Assembly (NCBI RefSeq): GCF_905220415.1
Contig: NC_059537.1
Span: 11,565,593 to 11,629,592, forward strand
Source of the DNA: Colias croceus
Taxonomy: Eukaryota; Arthropoda; Insecta; Lepidoptera; Pieridae
DNA: 64,000 bases
Reading direction: 5' to 3'
Positions 1-8,180 of this stretch are shown piece by piece. Position 1 is the first letter of the stretch. Each line of letters opens with the position of its first letter. The notes below the pieces were generated by a model that worked only from the letters and a program-made list of their open reading frames with translations, did not search any database and was not told where the DNA came from. The position numbers were made by a program, and so were the translations under genes.

Positions 1-160
1 TTTATACTGAAAACTGTACATGTATGCAATGTGACTAATCACTTGTCATTTTACGGATTTGTATTGGGCTATATTTTTTTTTTTAATATTTTGAAGATTT
101 CGTTGGACTTAGAACAATTTGGGCATAAGAAAAAATTATAAAGGTGTACCTACGTGTTCC

Positions 161-185
161 CCGACGAGTACAATATGGGGGTCTT
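161..185 (+). mobile_element. 5' part of LINE/SINE-like 3' end, split by the Ty3 element
   Basis: These bases match, in reverse complement, the left part of the uninterrupted repeat copy at 11690-11838 (both contain CCGACGAGTACAATATGGGG). The Ty3/gypsy element interrupts the repeat right after the GTCTT that became its target duplication. The family is not identified beyond being a retroposon 3' end. Confidence 0.8.
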
Positions 186-348
186 TGTGCCGTCAGCACA
201 TTACAGCTTACTTATTAGGTCATGCATCATATAACATTAATATGTATTGTGTCACTAATTGTACTTCAGTCTTAAATTGGCTCAAATATAAAGAGGTTGT
301 CAATCCGGTGTTTAATTTCCGCTATCCTAAATATATAAAGCCGCTACA
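186..348 (+). repeat. 5' LTR
   Basis: This 163-bp direct repeat starts TGTGCCGTCAGCAC and ends AAGCCGCTACA. An ATATATAAAG stretch close to its 3' end is TATA-box-like, so a start site could lie at or just beyond the LTR/leader boundary; that is inference. I found no mismatch with the 3' LTR. Confidence 0.95.
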
Positions 349-351
349 ATT

Positions 352-370
352 TGGTGACCCCGACAACAAC
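352..370 (+). other. Putative tRNA primer-binding site
   Basis: TGGTGACCCCGACAAC follows the 5' LTR by three bases. A PBS normally starts with TGG, the complement of the tRNA CCA end, close to the LTR. I could not assign the tRNA species. The leader after it (about 365-425) repeats the motif CCTGACAAC/CCGACAAC several times. Confidence 0.65.
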
Positions 371-473
371 ACCCGACAACAACACCTGACAAACAACAAC
401 GCCTGACAACACGACAACCTGACAACGTATTTCGCGACCCCGGACTTTACACGAAGCCATAAGAATATACAAA

Positions 474-821
474 ATGACAACTGAAAATAGAGCTCCGTCA
501 GCAAGCACAGCATCCGAGAGAACAGCTACATCATCAGAATTTTGGTGCGAACAAGCCCATATTCGCAAACTACAAGAGCAAGTAGCTCAGTTATCAAGAC
601 AAATAATTGAATTGCAGAATATGGAAACAACTCGTCACAGAAAACGAAATAATAATATTCATAATCGCTATCGTCCTATATCCCGTGGACGTAACATGAT
701 ACGGCGTGAGCCGCGGAGCGCCGACAGTCTTTGTTATTACCACGCGCGATTTTATTATAGAGCTAACAAATGTATAGAGCCGTGTGCTTGGAATAAAAAA
801 ACTAAACAGCAGGAAAACTAA
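474..821 (+). CDS. gag: Truncated Gag-like protein (nucleocapsid end only)
   Basis: The frame starts at an ATG in the leader and runs 115 codons to a TAA. Residues about 87-104 carry CYYH...CIEPC, a C-x2-H-x9-C-x3-C pattern. This matches the zinc-finger-like end common in Gag of insect Ty3 elements, where a C-Y/W-x-H, C-x3-C signature follows capsid. A basic Arg/Asn-rich stretch sits at about 55-80. The N-terminal 45 residues are Ser/Thr-rich and then helical with Gln/Leu repeats. A functional Ty3-type Gag normally needs a capsid domain of some 200 residues, and none is seen. The stop overlaps the pol frame, which is in the -1 frame. I infer either an internal deletion that fused the Gag N-terminus to the nucleocapsid, or a lineage using Gag in trans. 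The Gag identity rests on the finger motif and position alone. Confidence 0.7.
   Translation: MTTENRAPSASTASERTATSSEFWCEQAHIRKLQEQVAQLSRQIIELQNMETTRHRKRNNNIHNRYRPISRGRNMIRREPRSADSLCYYHARFYYRANKCIEPCAWNKKTKQQEN
806..821 (+). promoter_or_regulatory. gag/pol -1 overlap, possible frameshift site
   Basis: Gag ends with codons CAG CAG GAA AAC TAA. The pol frame is open from 806 in the -1 phase and has no ATG near its start (the first usable triplet is GTG at 827). The run GGAAAAC directly before the stop is a plausible though imperfect slippery heptamer. Expression of pol by -1 frameshifting is inferred from this layout, which is usual for Ty3 elements. Confidence 0.5.
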
Positions 822-826
822 AAAGA

Positions 827-3800
827 GTGCAATCGCAGGCGGAGATTTGCACTATTAAGCCATCGCACCGCCTTAACATTACCGATAGAACATCGGGACT
901 AAAATTTTTAATTGATACGGGAGCGAATATATCAGTGATACCTGTGACTAAAACTCTGCATAAGCGACCGAAGTGCGATAATTACGAGTTATACGCTGCT
1001 AATGGAAGCGTTATAAAGACTTATGGTGTAAAGACACTTACATTAGATTTAAAATTACGTAGACCTTACCGGTGGACTTTTATTATAGCTGAAGTGAAAC
1101 AAGCAATATTAGGTGCTGATTTTTTAGGACATTACAAACTTTTAGTGGACATTCATCGTCAAAAATTAATTGATACAGTTACAAACTTATGTGCAATCGG
1201 TTCAGTAACTTTGAGTCAACATATACCAGTGAACACAATCGACTTTAATCATAGTGATCTGTTATCGCAATTTCCGAACATAACTAAGCCAATGCGTTTC
1301 ATAGAGACTCCACGACATTCTATAGTCCATCACATCGAAACAAGCGGCCCACCCGTATTTTCGCGACCGCGACCTCTACCGCCTGACAAATACAATAAAG
1401 TTCGCGCAGAATTTCAGCGAATGCAAGAAATGGGGATTTGTCAACCATCAAAGAGTTGCTGGGCCAGTCCTTTACATGTGGTAATGAAAAAGAACGGAGA
1501 TATTAGACCCTGTGGAGATTATCGACGCTTAAATGCTATAACTAAGCCGGACAGATATCCCATACCGCGTATACAAGACTGTACATACCTATTGGCAGGA
1601 AAAACTATATTTTCAAGGCTAGATTTGCAACGTGCCTATCATAATATTGGTGTCGCCGAATCAGATATTGAGAAAACAGCCATAACTACACCCTTTGGTT
1701 TATATGAATTCAAAAGAATGACTTTTGGTCTGAAAAATGCAGCGCAGACATTCCAACGATTTTTAAACAACGTTGTGTTCCGTGACCTTCACTTTCCAAC
1801 TAATTCCGAAAATAGTAATGGCGAGAAAAGCGAGGAAAATGTTCCATTTTTATTTTCCTACATCGATGACGTCATCATTGCATCATCAGGACACCAGAGC
1901 CATACGAAACACTTACGAATGGTTTTCGAACGTTTGAATGAATTTGGAATCACTATAAACTTATCAAAATGTGAATTCGGCAAAACGGAATTAAGTTTTT
2001 TGGGATTTAACATTTCACAACAAGGATTAAAACCATTGGAAGATAAGGTCAAGGTCATAAAAGAATACCCAAAACCACAAACAGTCGAAGAATTAAGACG
2101 ATTTCTAGGAATGCTAAATTTCTATAGACGTCATTTACCTCATGCTGCAGAAATACAATCAAAACTTAATCAGTATATACATAACGCCGGCAAGAAAGAT
2201 AAAACTCCGATACTATGGACTGAGGAAGCATCAATAGCCTTCGAGCAATGTAAACAAAACCTTCAAAGTGCCGTTACATTGTCATTTCCCGCAGCAAACG
2301 CTTCTATTGCTATCATGACCGATTGTTCTAGCACATGTGCCGGTGCAGTACTTCAACAGAGAGAAGGAAACTCATGGAAGCCTCTCGGATTTTTTTCACA
2401 AAAATTAAGCGAAGCGCAACAACGCTATAGTACATTCGATCGAGAGTTGCTAGCTATATACATGGCTATAAAACATTTTAGATATATGGTCGAAGGCAGA
2501 CCATTAACCGTGTATACTGATCACAAGCCTTTAATTCATACATTCAAAAATAATACAATCAGCAAAAATGATACGCCGCGAAGATTACGTCATCTCGATT
2601 TCATACTGCAATTTTGTACATCGATCGAGCATATAAGCGGATCAGAAAATGTAGTGGCTGACGCTTTATCAAGGATAGCTACAATAGATATGCCATCGCC
2701 CATCGATTATGAAAAACTAGCTAAAGCACAAGAAAATGACGAGGAACTCAAATTATTACTAAAATCAAAAAATCTAAACTTTAAAAAGATAATTTTACCA
2801 CCTAGTAACATGCCAGTGTATTGTGATGTAACTATGCAGAACGCAAGACCATATTTGCCTGAAGAATTTCGTATATCGGCTTACAACGCCATACATGGAA
2901 TTAGTCATCCTAGCATACGTACGACACGAAGACTCTTGCGAGACAGATTTATATGGACATCTATAAACAAAGATGTTACCAATTGGACACGTGCATGTAT
3001 AGAGTGTCAACGTTCCAAAGTACATAGGCATACTATTTCACCTACTGGAACTTTTACGAAAAGCGACCGATTTGAGCATTTACATATCGATATCGTCGGT
3101 CCTTTACAATATTGCAATGGTTATCGATACATTCTAACCATGATCGACAGAAGTACTTCATGGCCAGAAGCTTTTCCCATAAAAGATATTACAGCAGAGA
3201 CTGTAGCTGAAATTGTCTATACAGGATGGATTTGTCGGTTTGGATGTCCTATACGGATAACTACCGATCAAGGACGACAATTCGAGTCAAGCTTATTTAC
3301 AAATTTATCAAAGCGAATGGGTATTAAAAAGATAAGGACTTGTGCATATCACCCGCAAGCGAACGGTGCTATAGAAAGATGGCACAGAGTATTAAAAACA
3401 GCTCTTATGTGTAGAGGTAATACAGTCGACTGGGTTGGACAATTACCATCTGTTTTGTTTGGACTAAGGGCGAGTCTACGAGACGACACTCAGACAAGTG
3501 CCGCCGAAATGGTTTATGGCGAAGCAATAAGATTACCCGGAGATTTTTTCCAGCTGCAAAAGCCTAATATTTCCGAGACTGAAACATTCCTTAGCCAACT
3601 GCGTGAGAAAATACACAACATATCATCAGTTCCTAAAAGAGAGTCCAGTAAACGCAATATATTTGTTCACCCAGAATTGCAAAAATGCACACATGTATTT
3701 GTACGTTGTGACAAAATGGTTAAATCGCTGACACCTCCATATCAAGGACCTTACAAAGTTTTGGAAAGAAATGATAAATATTTCAAAATATTACAGGCAG

Positions 3801-3970
3801 ACAAAGAGAACATAATTAGTATTGATCGACTTAAACCAGCCTTTATAATAAACATTGATGACAATTATTATAGTCCGAATACGGTAGCGCAAGCGCCTAA
3901 TGTAAACAACTTGCCGACTGTAACACGATCAGGTCGCATTGTTAAACCTGTCGTAAGATTTAAATTGTAA
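827..3970 (+). CDS. pol: Ty3/gypsy Pol polyprotein (PR-RT-RNaseH-IN)
   Basis: This is an uninterrupted frame of 1,047 residues. Aspartic protease: LIDTGA at 28-33 and ILGADFL at 94-100. Reverse transcriptase: RLDLQRAYH around 264-272 with Asp266, and YIDD at 345-348. RNase H: Asp499 in MTDCS, Glu540 in FDRELLA, Asp565 in YTDHKPL, Asp612 in ADALSR. Integrase: zinc site His690, His694, Cys724, Cys727; catalytic Asp755 (HIDIVGP), Asp814 (TTDQGRQFE) and Glu850 (NGAIERWH), giving D-x58-D-x35-E. A GPY-type module lies at about 971-980, followed by a TRSGR tail at 1034-1038. All catalytic residues are present, so the enzyme should be active. A hydrophilic insert of about 18 residues sits just before YIDD, unlike typical family members. 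The start is not a true initiator; translation is expected by frameshift from gag. No env follows. Confidence 0.97.
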   Translation: MQSQAEICTIKPSHRLNITDRTSGLKFLIDTGANISVIPVTKTLHKRPKCDNYELYAANGSVIKTYGVKTLTLDLKLRRPYRWTFIIAEVKQAILGADFLGHYKLLVDIHRQKLIDTVTNLCAIGSVTLSQHIPVNTIDFNHSDLLSQFPNITKPMRFIETPRHSIVHHIETSGPPVFSRPRPLPPDKYNKVRAEFQRMQEMGICQPSKSCWASPLHVVMKKNGDIRPCGDYRRLNAITKPDRYPIPRIQDCTYLLAGKTIFSRLDLQRAYHNIGVAESDIEKTAITTPFGLYEFKRMTFGLKNAAQTFQRFLNNVVFRDLHFPTNSENSNGEKSEENVPFLFSYIDDVIIASSGHQSHTKHLRMVFERLNEFGITINLSKCEFGKTELSFLGFNISQQGLKPLEDKVKVIKEYPKPQTVEELRRFLGMLNFYRRHLPHAAEIQSKLNQYIHNAGKKDKTPILWTEEASIAFEQCKQNLQSAVTLSFPAANASIAIMTDCSSTCAGAVLQQREGNSWKPLGFFSQKLSEAQQRYSTFDRELLAIYMAIKHFRYMVEGRPLTVYTDHKPLIHTFKNNTISKNDTPRRLRHLDFILQFCTSIEHISGSENVVADALSRIATIDMPSPIDYEKLAKAQENDEELKLLLKSKNLNFKKIILPPSNMPVYCDVTMQNARPYLPEEFRISAYNAIHGISHPSIRTTRRLLRDRFIWTSINKDVTNWTRACIECQRSKVHRHTISPTGTFTKSDRFEHLHIDIVGPLQYCNGYRYILTMIDRSTSWPEAFPIKDITAETVAEIVYTGWICRFGCPIRITTDQGRQFESSLFTNLSKRMGIKKIRTCAYHPQANGAIERWHRVLKTALMCRGNTVDWVGQLPSVLFGLRASLRDDTQTSAAEMVYGEAIRLPGDFFQLQKPNISETETFLSQLREKIHNISSVPKRESSKRNIFVHPELQKCTHVFVRCDKMVKSLTPPYQGPYKVLERNDKYFKILQADKENIISIDRLKPAFIINIDDNYYSPNTVAQAPNVNNLPTVTRSGRIVKPVVRFKL

Positions 3971-4285
3971 TTAGAAGTACATGTTTATTTTATTAATGCA
4001 TTATGTTTATATAAACTTTTCAATTTTATTTTTACATTTATTTCTATTGTTTTATTTACATTTTTAACTGTATAATGTTGTTTTTTGCTAAACACTTTTA
4101 TATACACATTTTATTATATACCTTTTGCAATTTTTTTAGACAATTTTGTGATTGGAAATTTAAAGTTCATGCTTATTGATGTATAAAGATTATTTTTTAT
4201 GTTTGTGATGATTATTATATTATACAAGTAATATTAATTAATGTTAAAAAAAAATTTTTTCAATGTATAATTTTTTTCCAAATTT
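3971..4285 (+). other. Ty3 element 3' untranslated region
   Basis: Very AT-rich sequence lies between the pol stop and the polypurine tract. I see no reading frame, no env and no secondary gene in it. Confidence 0.8.
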
Positions 4286-4294
4286 AGGGGAAAG
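4286..4294 (+). other. Polypurine tract
   Basis: AGGGGAAAG lies three bases before the 3' LTR and is the only strong purine run there, as expected for the plus-strand primer. Confidence 0.75.
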
Positions 4295-4297
4295 CTA

Positions 4298-4460
4298 TGT
4301 GCCGTCAGCACATTACAGCTTACTTATTAGGTCATGCATCATATAACATTAATATGTATTGTGTCACTAATTGTACTTCAGTCTTAAATTGGCTCAAATA
4401 TAAAGAGGTTGTCAATCCGGTGTTTAATTTCCGCTATCCTAAATATATAAAGCCGCTACA
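4298..4460 (+). repeat. 3' LTR
   Basis: I read this as base-for-base the same as the 5' LTR over 163 bp. It is followed directly by the second GTCTT target duplication. Confidence 0.95.
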
Positions 4461-4580
4461 GTCTTCAAGCGTAGAGTGAATAGGCACCTTCTAGGGAAGC
4501 GTGTTCCATCTTAGACCACATCTCAGCTTAACATCAGGCGAGATTGCGGTCAAGCGCTTCCCTATTAGCAATAAAAAAAA
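4461..4580 (+). mobile_element. 3' part of the LINE/SINE-like repeat split by the Ty3 element
   Basis: It continues the same repeat as 161-185, starting CAAGCGTAGAGTGAA after GTCTT and ending in an A-rich tail (AATAAAAAAAA). It aligns in reverse complement with the complete copy at 11690-11838. A 3' A-rich tail indicates a retroposon. I recognise it as a common lepidopteran repeat end but not its clade. Confidence 0.85.
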
Positions 4581-6267
4581 CTAATTTTACTACGAACCCA
4601 ACACGAAAAAATGTTAAGGCTATAGTAGAGACTAGTAATGCAATAATAGAACCTATCTCAAAAATAAATTATTAATCAATATGCATAAAATTCAATTCCA
4701 TTTCCATTAACCGAACAAAATCATTACCCTTATCTTTATCGAGCTAATAATTAGGTTAAACTCATTTGTCCAACCTTTTTCAACTTAATAATAGCTTTAT
4801 ACCAGTATTGAGCCTTAATGGCGACCGATACGGTCTTTTAGGTTAATTAAAAAGTTAATCTCACTTCCAATAATTGTGGATGCTATTATTAAAATGTACC
4901 TACTTGTATCCTTCTTAAATAGGTATGTTGTATTTCGGGACTAATTCAATTTTTTTTTGTTCTCAAAAGGCACATTAAAATGTTACTCAGAGCAAAACGT
5001 ACGTCAAGTACATACAAGCCATAGTATAGGAATATAAATTATATTGCACGTCTAATTATCTCAGTATACCCATGTCGGAGACAATAGCATATTAATATGT
5101 TCAGACCAAGTTCAGACGCTTCATTCCAATGACCATATTTTTTTTAATTCTAAATGTTACTATAAACTCCATCAATATGTTTTGTTCCAATCCTCAAAAA
5201 ATACTTACTGCGTCAAGCACATACAAGCCACAGTATAGGGATATAAATCTTATACACTACTAATTATCTCAGTATACCCATGTCGGGGACAATACAATAT
5301 TAATATGTACGCTGCATTCCTGAAATTCCGTCGAGTAGCTGTTCCCTCAACATAATTTACTCGACATCGTACGAAGTTCTTAAGTTTCATTAGCAGAACT
5401 TCTCGTGTATTTGAAATATTTAATAGTTCTAGTGGAGGTGATTTGATAAAATCATCTTTTGTATAGTTGTAGAATTGTTTGTAACCTACAAATTAAAATG
5501 TTATGTATTAAAATGCGAATGCATGATAAAAAATTTAAATCAAAAACAAGGATAGCAAAATTATATTGAATCGACACCTAATTACATAATATAAATTAAT
5601 TCGAATACAAAATATAAGAAATAAAAATAGTTCAAAAGATTTAAGACAGTATATATTATTTAATATATTTTGAATAACATAATTATGAAATTGCACGGTT
5701 GTACGTTAATATTTAATTAAAACTTATTCTCACAAATATACGAGTAAATGTATTTCGTAGCGTAGCATCGTAGCAGCTTTGCTACGCACGACTACGTTGT
5801 AGAGCCGTTGTCCATTGTTTTTAATATAATACGAATTTATATTATATTTTCCTTCTCACACTTACTGATTGAATAATAAAACAACGTAGCATATAATATT
5901 ACTAAAGAGACGAATAAATCTTTGTACAAGGGATAAAACAGAGGCAAAACATGATAAATTTTCCAGCAGACAGCGGCGTAGTGGATCAGGCTGTAAATTA
6001 GGACTCTAATGAACCATTAGCTAGGAATTAGCGAAATATCATGGCGGCCTAATGCGCTTGACGATTTAGTGCACAGCTTGTTACCGAACCTGACTTAGAT
6101 TTTAGCCTTTTATTTAACGTTTATTAATTTATATTAATAGGATAACATTTAGTTACTAATAAATAAAGTACAAATACTATTAAATATTTACAATATAAGT
6201 ATTTCATTATATATATGAAAATAATGAATGATACAACTTTGTAAAATTTAATTAGTGTTATGCCGCT
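4581..6267. other. AT-rich DNA without genes; contains a ~98-bp direct repeat
   Basis: No credible coding frame is present. Apart from the repeat pair at 5002-5309 and a cluster of CGTAG/CTACG motifs near 5757-5804 (including the small stem CGTAGCA/TGCTACG), I see nothing that can be named. Confidence 0.6.
5002..5309 (+). repeat. Diverged direct repeat, two ~98-bp copies 209 bp apart
   Basis: The first copy (5002-5100) and second copy (5211-5309) share CGTCAAG..ACATACAAGCCA, then TAATTATCTCAGTATACCCA and TGTCGG.GACAATA. Intervening sequence is unrelated apart from a short AAATGTTACT. This could be a partial tandem duplication with a unit of about 209 bp. Confidence 0.8.
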
Positions 6268-6452
6268 TCACTACATAGTAAAGTATGGAACAAAGTCGCT
6301 TCCTATCTGTCTAACCGTCCCTATGATAGCTTATCTTTAAAACTACCCAACCGATAATGATGCGGTTTCTTTTTAATCGAATGAATCGTTCTCAATAAGT
6401 ATTACTTTAGATTAAGATTTAACAAAACGGGTGAATAAGCTGGTAGAAAATA
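6268..6452 (+). mobile_element. Degraded non-autonomous Helitron-like element (34.8-kb family)
   Basis: The sequence from TCACTACATAGTA through AACAAAGTCGCTTCCT and GATGCGGTTTCTTTTTAATCGA follows the intact copy at 34811-35009, with many substitutions and a decayed 3' end (no CTAG left). Confidence 0.65.
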
Positions 6453-6812
6453 TAGTTTCTGAATAGAAACAATAAATTATAGATTTAATATTATGATTTA
6501 TGTTTAATCACTAATTAATTACTCAACATAAACATTTAAAAATTGTTAAATTCACATAATTACACGATTAATTAACAAACACGTTGCACAAAAGTTCCCA
6601 CTTTGCCCTACATCCACCGTCTCAAATATTTACGCGAAACATAAACAATTCTTGCAAACTACGATAATTTCAGAACCGCATAAGCAGTTATTATATTAAT
6701 GAAATAATGTTTCCCTTCCTTTCAAAGGGATATGCAGTTTTATGTGACAAATGTTATGTTCCCACAACATCGTGGAAAGTGTTAAGGCTAAACAAACGCG
6801 CTGAATCACTAT

Positions 6813-6934
6813 CAGGATTTCTTAAAGCAGCATTAATTCCAGTGTGGACAAGGGATAGCGCTAATATAGGTCACCTAGCGTGATTACTTTCCACGCTGGA
6901 TTTAATACTGCTTTAAGACATCATGGTAATCCTG
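6813..6934. mobile_element. Small foldback/MITE-like element
   Basis: The two ends are inverted copies over about 36 bp: CAGGATT..TCTTAAAGCAGCATTAA on the left pairs with TTAATACTGCTTTAAGA..AATCCTG on the right, with TCCAGTGTGGA against TCCACGCTGGA inside. No coding capacity. The superfamily is unknown. Confidence 0.7.
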
Positions 6935-6967
6935 CAGAAGTCTGATCTTCTTAAATTTCATTAGACA

Positions 6968-7163
6968 CTAGCTGTTAACCGCGGTTTCACCCGCATTGCT
7001 CCGCTCCTGTTGGTCTTAGCGTGATGATATAATATAGCCTATAGCCTTCCTCGATAAATTGGCTATCTAACACCGAAAGAATTTTTCAAATCGGACCAGT
7101 AGTTCCCGAGATTAGCGCGTTCAAACAAACAAACAAACAAACTCTTCAGCTTTATAATATAGA
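6968..7163 (-). mobile_element. Non-autonomous Helitron, family 1
   Basis: On the minus strand it reads A|TCTATATTATAAAGCTGAAGAG...AGCTAG|T, with the GC-rich hairpin (AAACCGCGGTT type) about 10 bases before CTAG. TC start, CTAG end with a preceding hairpin and insertion between A and T are the canonical Helitron signature. At least seven relatives lie elsewhere in the window. Confidence 0.85.
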
Positions 7164-7667
7164 TTAAAGCTTCGTATAAATATTGATTGTACAAGTTTTA
7201 ATAGCAATAATACAAAAAATATTTACCTGCGAGATTGGGCTAATAATAGGTACTAAGTGTAAAGAGCGTGTAAGTCAAAAAACTAAATTATTTATAAAAA
7301 ATGTATTCATCATATTCATCTTAATCAATTTATTTTGAAATAGAATTAAGTTTCTATTTTAGGAATTTTCATTTTTGCGCGTTAGTAACTGCCTTAATAC
7401 TTTCCGATACTAATAAATATAAAAATAAGCTCTATATTAATAGACGCAAAGTTTCTTTTAGAGAAACTAGTATATTCTTTTTAATTACAGCAGCTATAAT
7501 TCATGTTTTATAATCGCCAATCACAATCGTATTTGTCGACTTGCAAATTGTGGTATAAACAATGGTTTGATGGGTGTATATTAATACAAAACATCCACAT
7601 TTAAGCAAAAATATAGAACAACAGTCTTGCGATTTGGAAGACATGTTTCCTTACCTTTATTCGTTTA

Positions 7668-7913
7668 CTAGCTTTCCACCCGCAGCTTCGCCCGCGCAGC
7701 CAAAGAAAAACCCGCATAGTTCCCGTTCCCGTGGAATTTCCGGGATAAAACCTATCCCATTTCCCGGGGTAAAAAGTAGCCTATGTCCTTTCTCGGGTGT
7801 CAAAATATCTCTATACCAAATTTCATGCAAATTGGTTCAGTACTTTAGGCGTGATTGAGTAACAGACAGACAGACAGACAGAGTTACTTTCGCATTTATA
7901 ATATTAGTATGGA
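7668..7913 (-). mobile_element. Non-autonomous Helitron, family 2
   Basis: On the minus strand: A|TCCATACTAATATTATAAATG, then a (CTGT)n microsatellite, ending GGGCGAAGC...GGAAAGCTAG|T. It is closely related to the copies at 10722-10902 and 53738-53972. Open frames through it are accidental. Confidence 0.85.
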
Positions 7914-7997
7914 TTTAAAAAAAAATTAATATAACTTTAGTACCTACATACCAAAATTTTGTTAACGTATGCCATATTACATAATATTATCTAATTT

Positions 7998-8180
7998 CTA
8001 GCTATATCACGTGGTATTACGAGTATTGCTTCGCTCCTATATTGGTTAGTTAACGTGATGATATAAGAGTCTTCCTCGATAAATGCGTTATTTGCGCAAA
8101 AGAGTTTTTCAAACCGGACCCGCAGTTCCTGAGATTAATCCCTTCAACCAAACAAACTCTTCAGCTTTATGATATTAGTA
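7998..8180 (-). mobile_element. Degraded Helitron, family 1
   Basis: It starts with CTAGCTAT, retains TAACGTGATGATATA and CTTCCTCGATAAAT, and ends CTCTTCAGCTTTATGATATTAG, matching the family in minus orientation with many changes. The TC terminus is lost. Confidence 0.7.

Larger units (their letters stand above)
186..4460 (+). mobile_element. Full-length Ty3/gypsy LTR retrotransposon
   Basis: The element has two 163-bp LTRs that I read as identical. Each begins TGT and ends ACA, and they are flanked by the same 5-bp duplication GTCTT (181-185 and 4461-4465). Inside, in order, are a primer-binding site, a short gag-like frame, an intact pol (protease, reverse transcriptase, RNase H, integrase) and a polypurine tract. 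Pol order (RT-RNase H before integrase) and the GPY module place it in Ty3/gypsy, not Copia. No env frame is present. Identical LTRs mean a very recent insertion. The oddity is the lack of a capsid-sized gag: this copy may depend on Gag supplied by relatives, or may be an internally deleted member of a larger family. Confidence 0.96.

Noticed and set aside
119..406. 95-codon plus-strand frame
   Set aside because: It runs across the target repeat, the 5' LTR and the leader; the LTR part reappears in the 3' LTR frame at 4297-4479. Not a gene.
322..568. Minus-strand frames over the LTR/leader and gag
   Set aside because: They are antisense shadows of repeated CCTGACAAC leader units and gag.
5002..5309. 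Direct repeats considered as a CRISPR-like array
   Set aside because: Only two diverged 98-bp copies in a eukaryotic genome; no short identical repeats or unique spacers.
5757..5804. Cluster of CGTAG/CTACG motifs
   Set aside because: Only a 7-bp stem and no definable boundaries; mentioned in the gap description but not called as an element.
7574..7858. 94-codon frame with SFPPAASPAQPKKNPHSSRSRG
   Set aside because: It comes from the Helitron family 2 3' region; the same peptide appears in the copies at 22912-23127 and 53530-53892.
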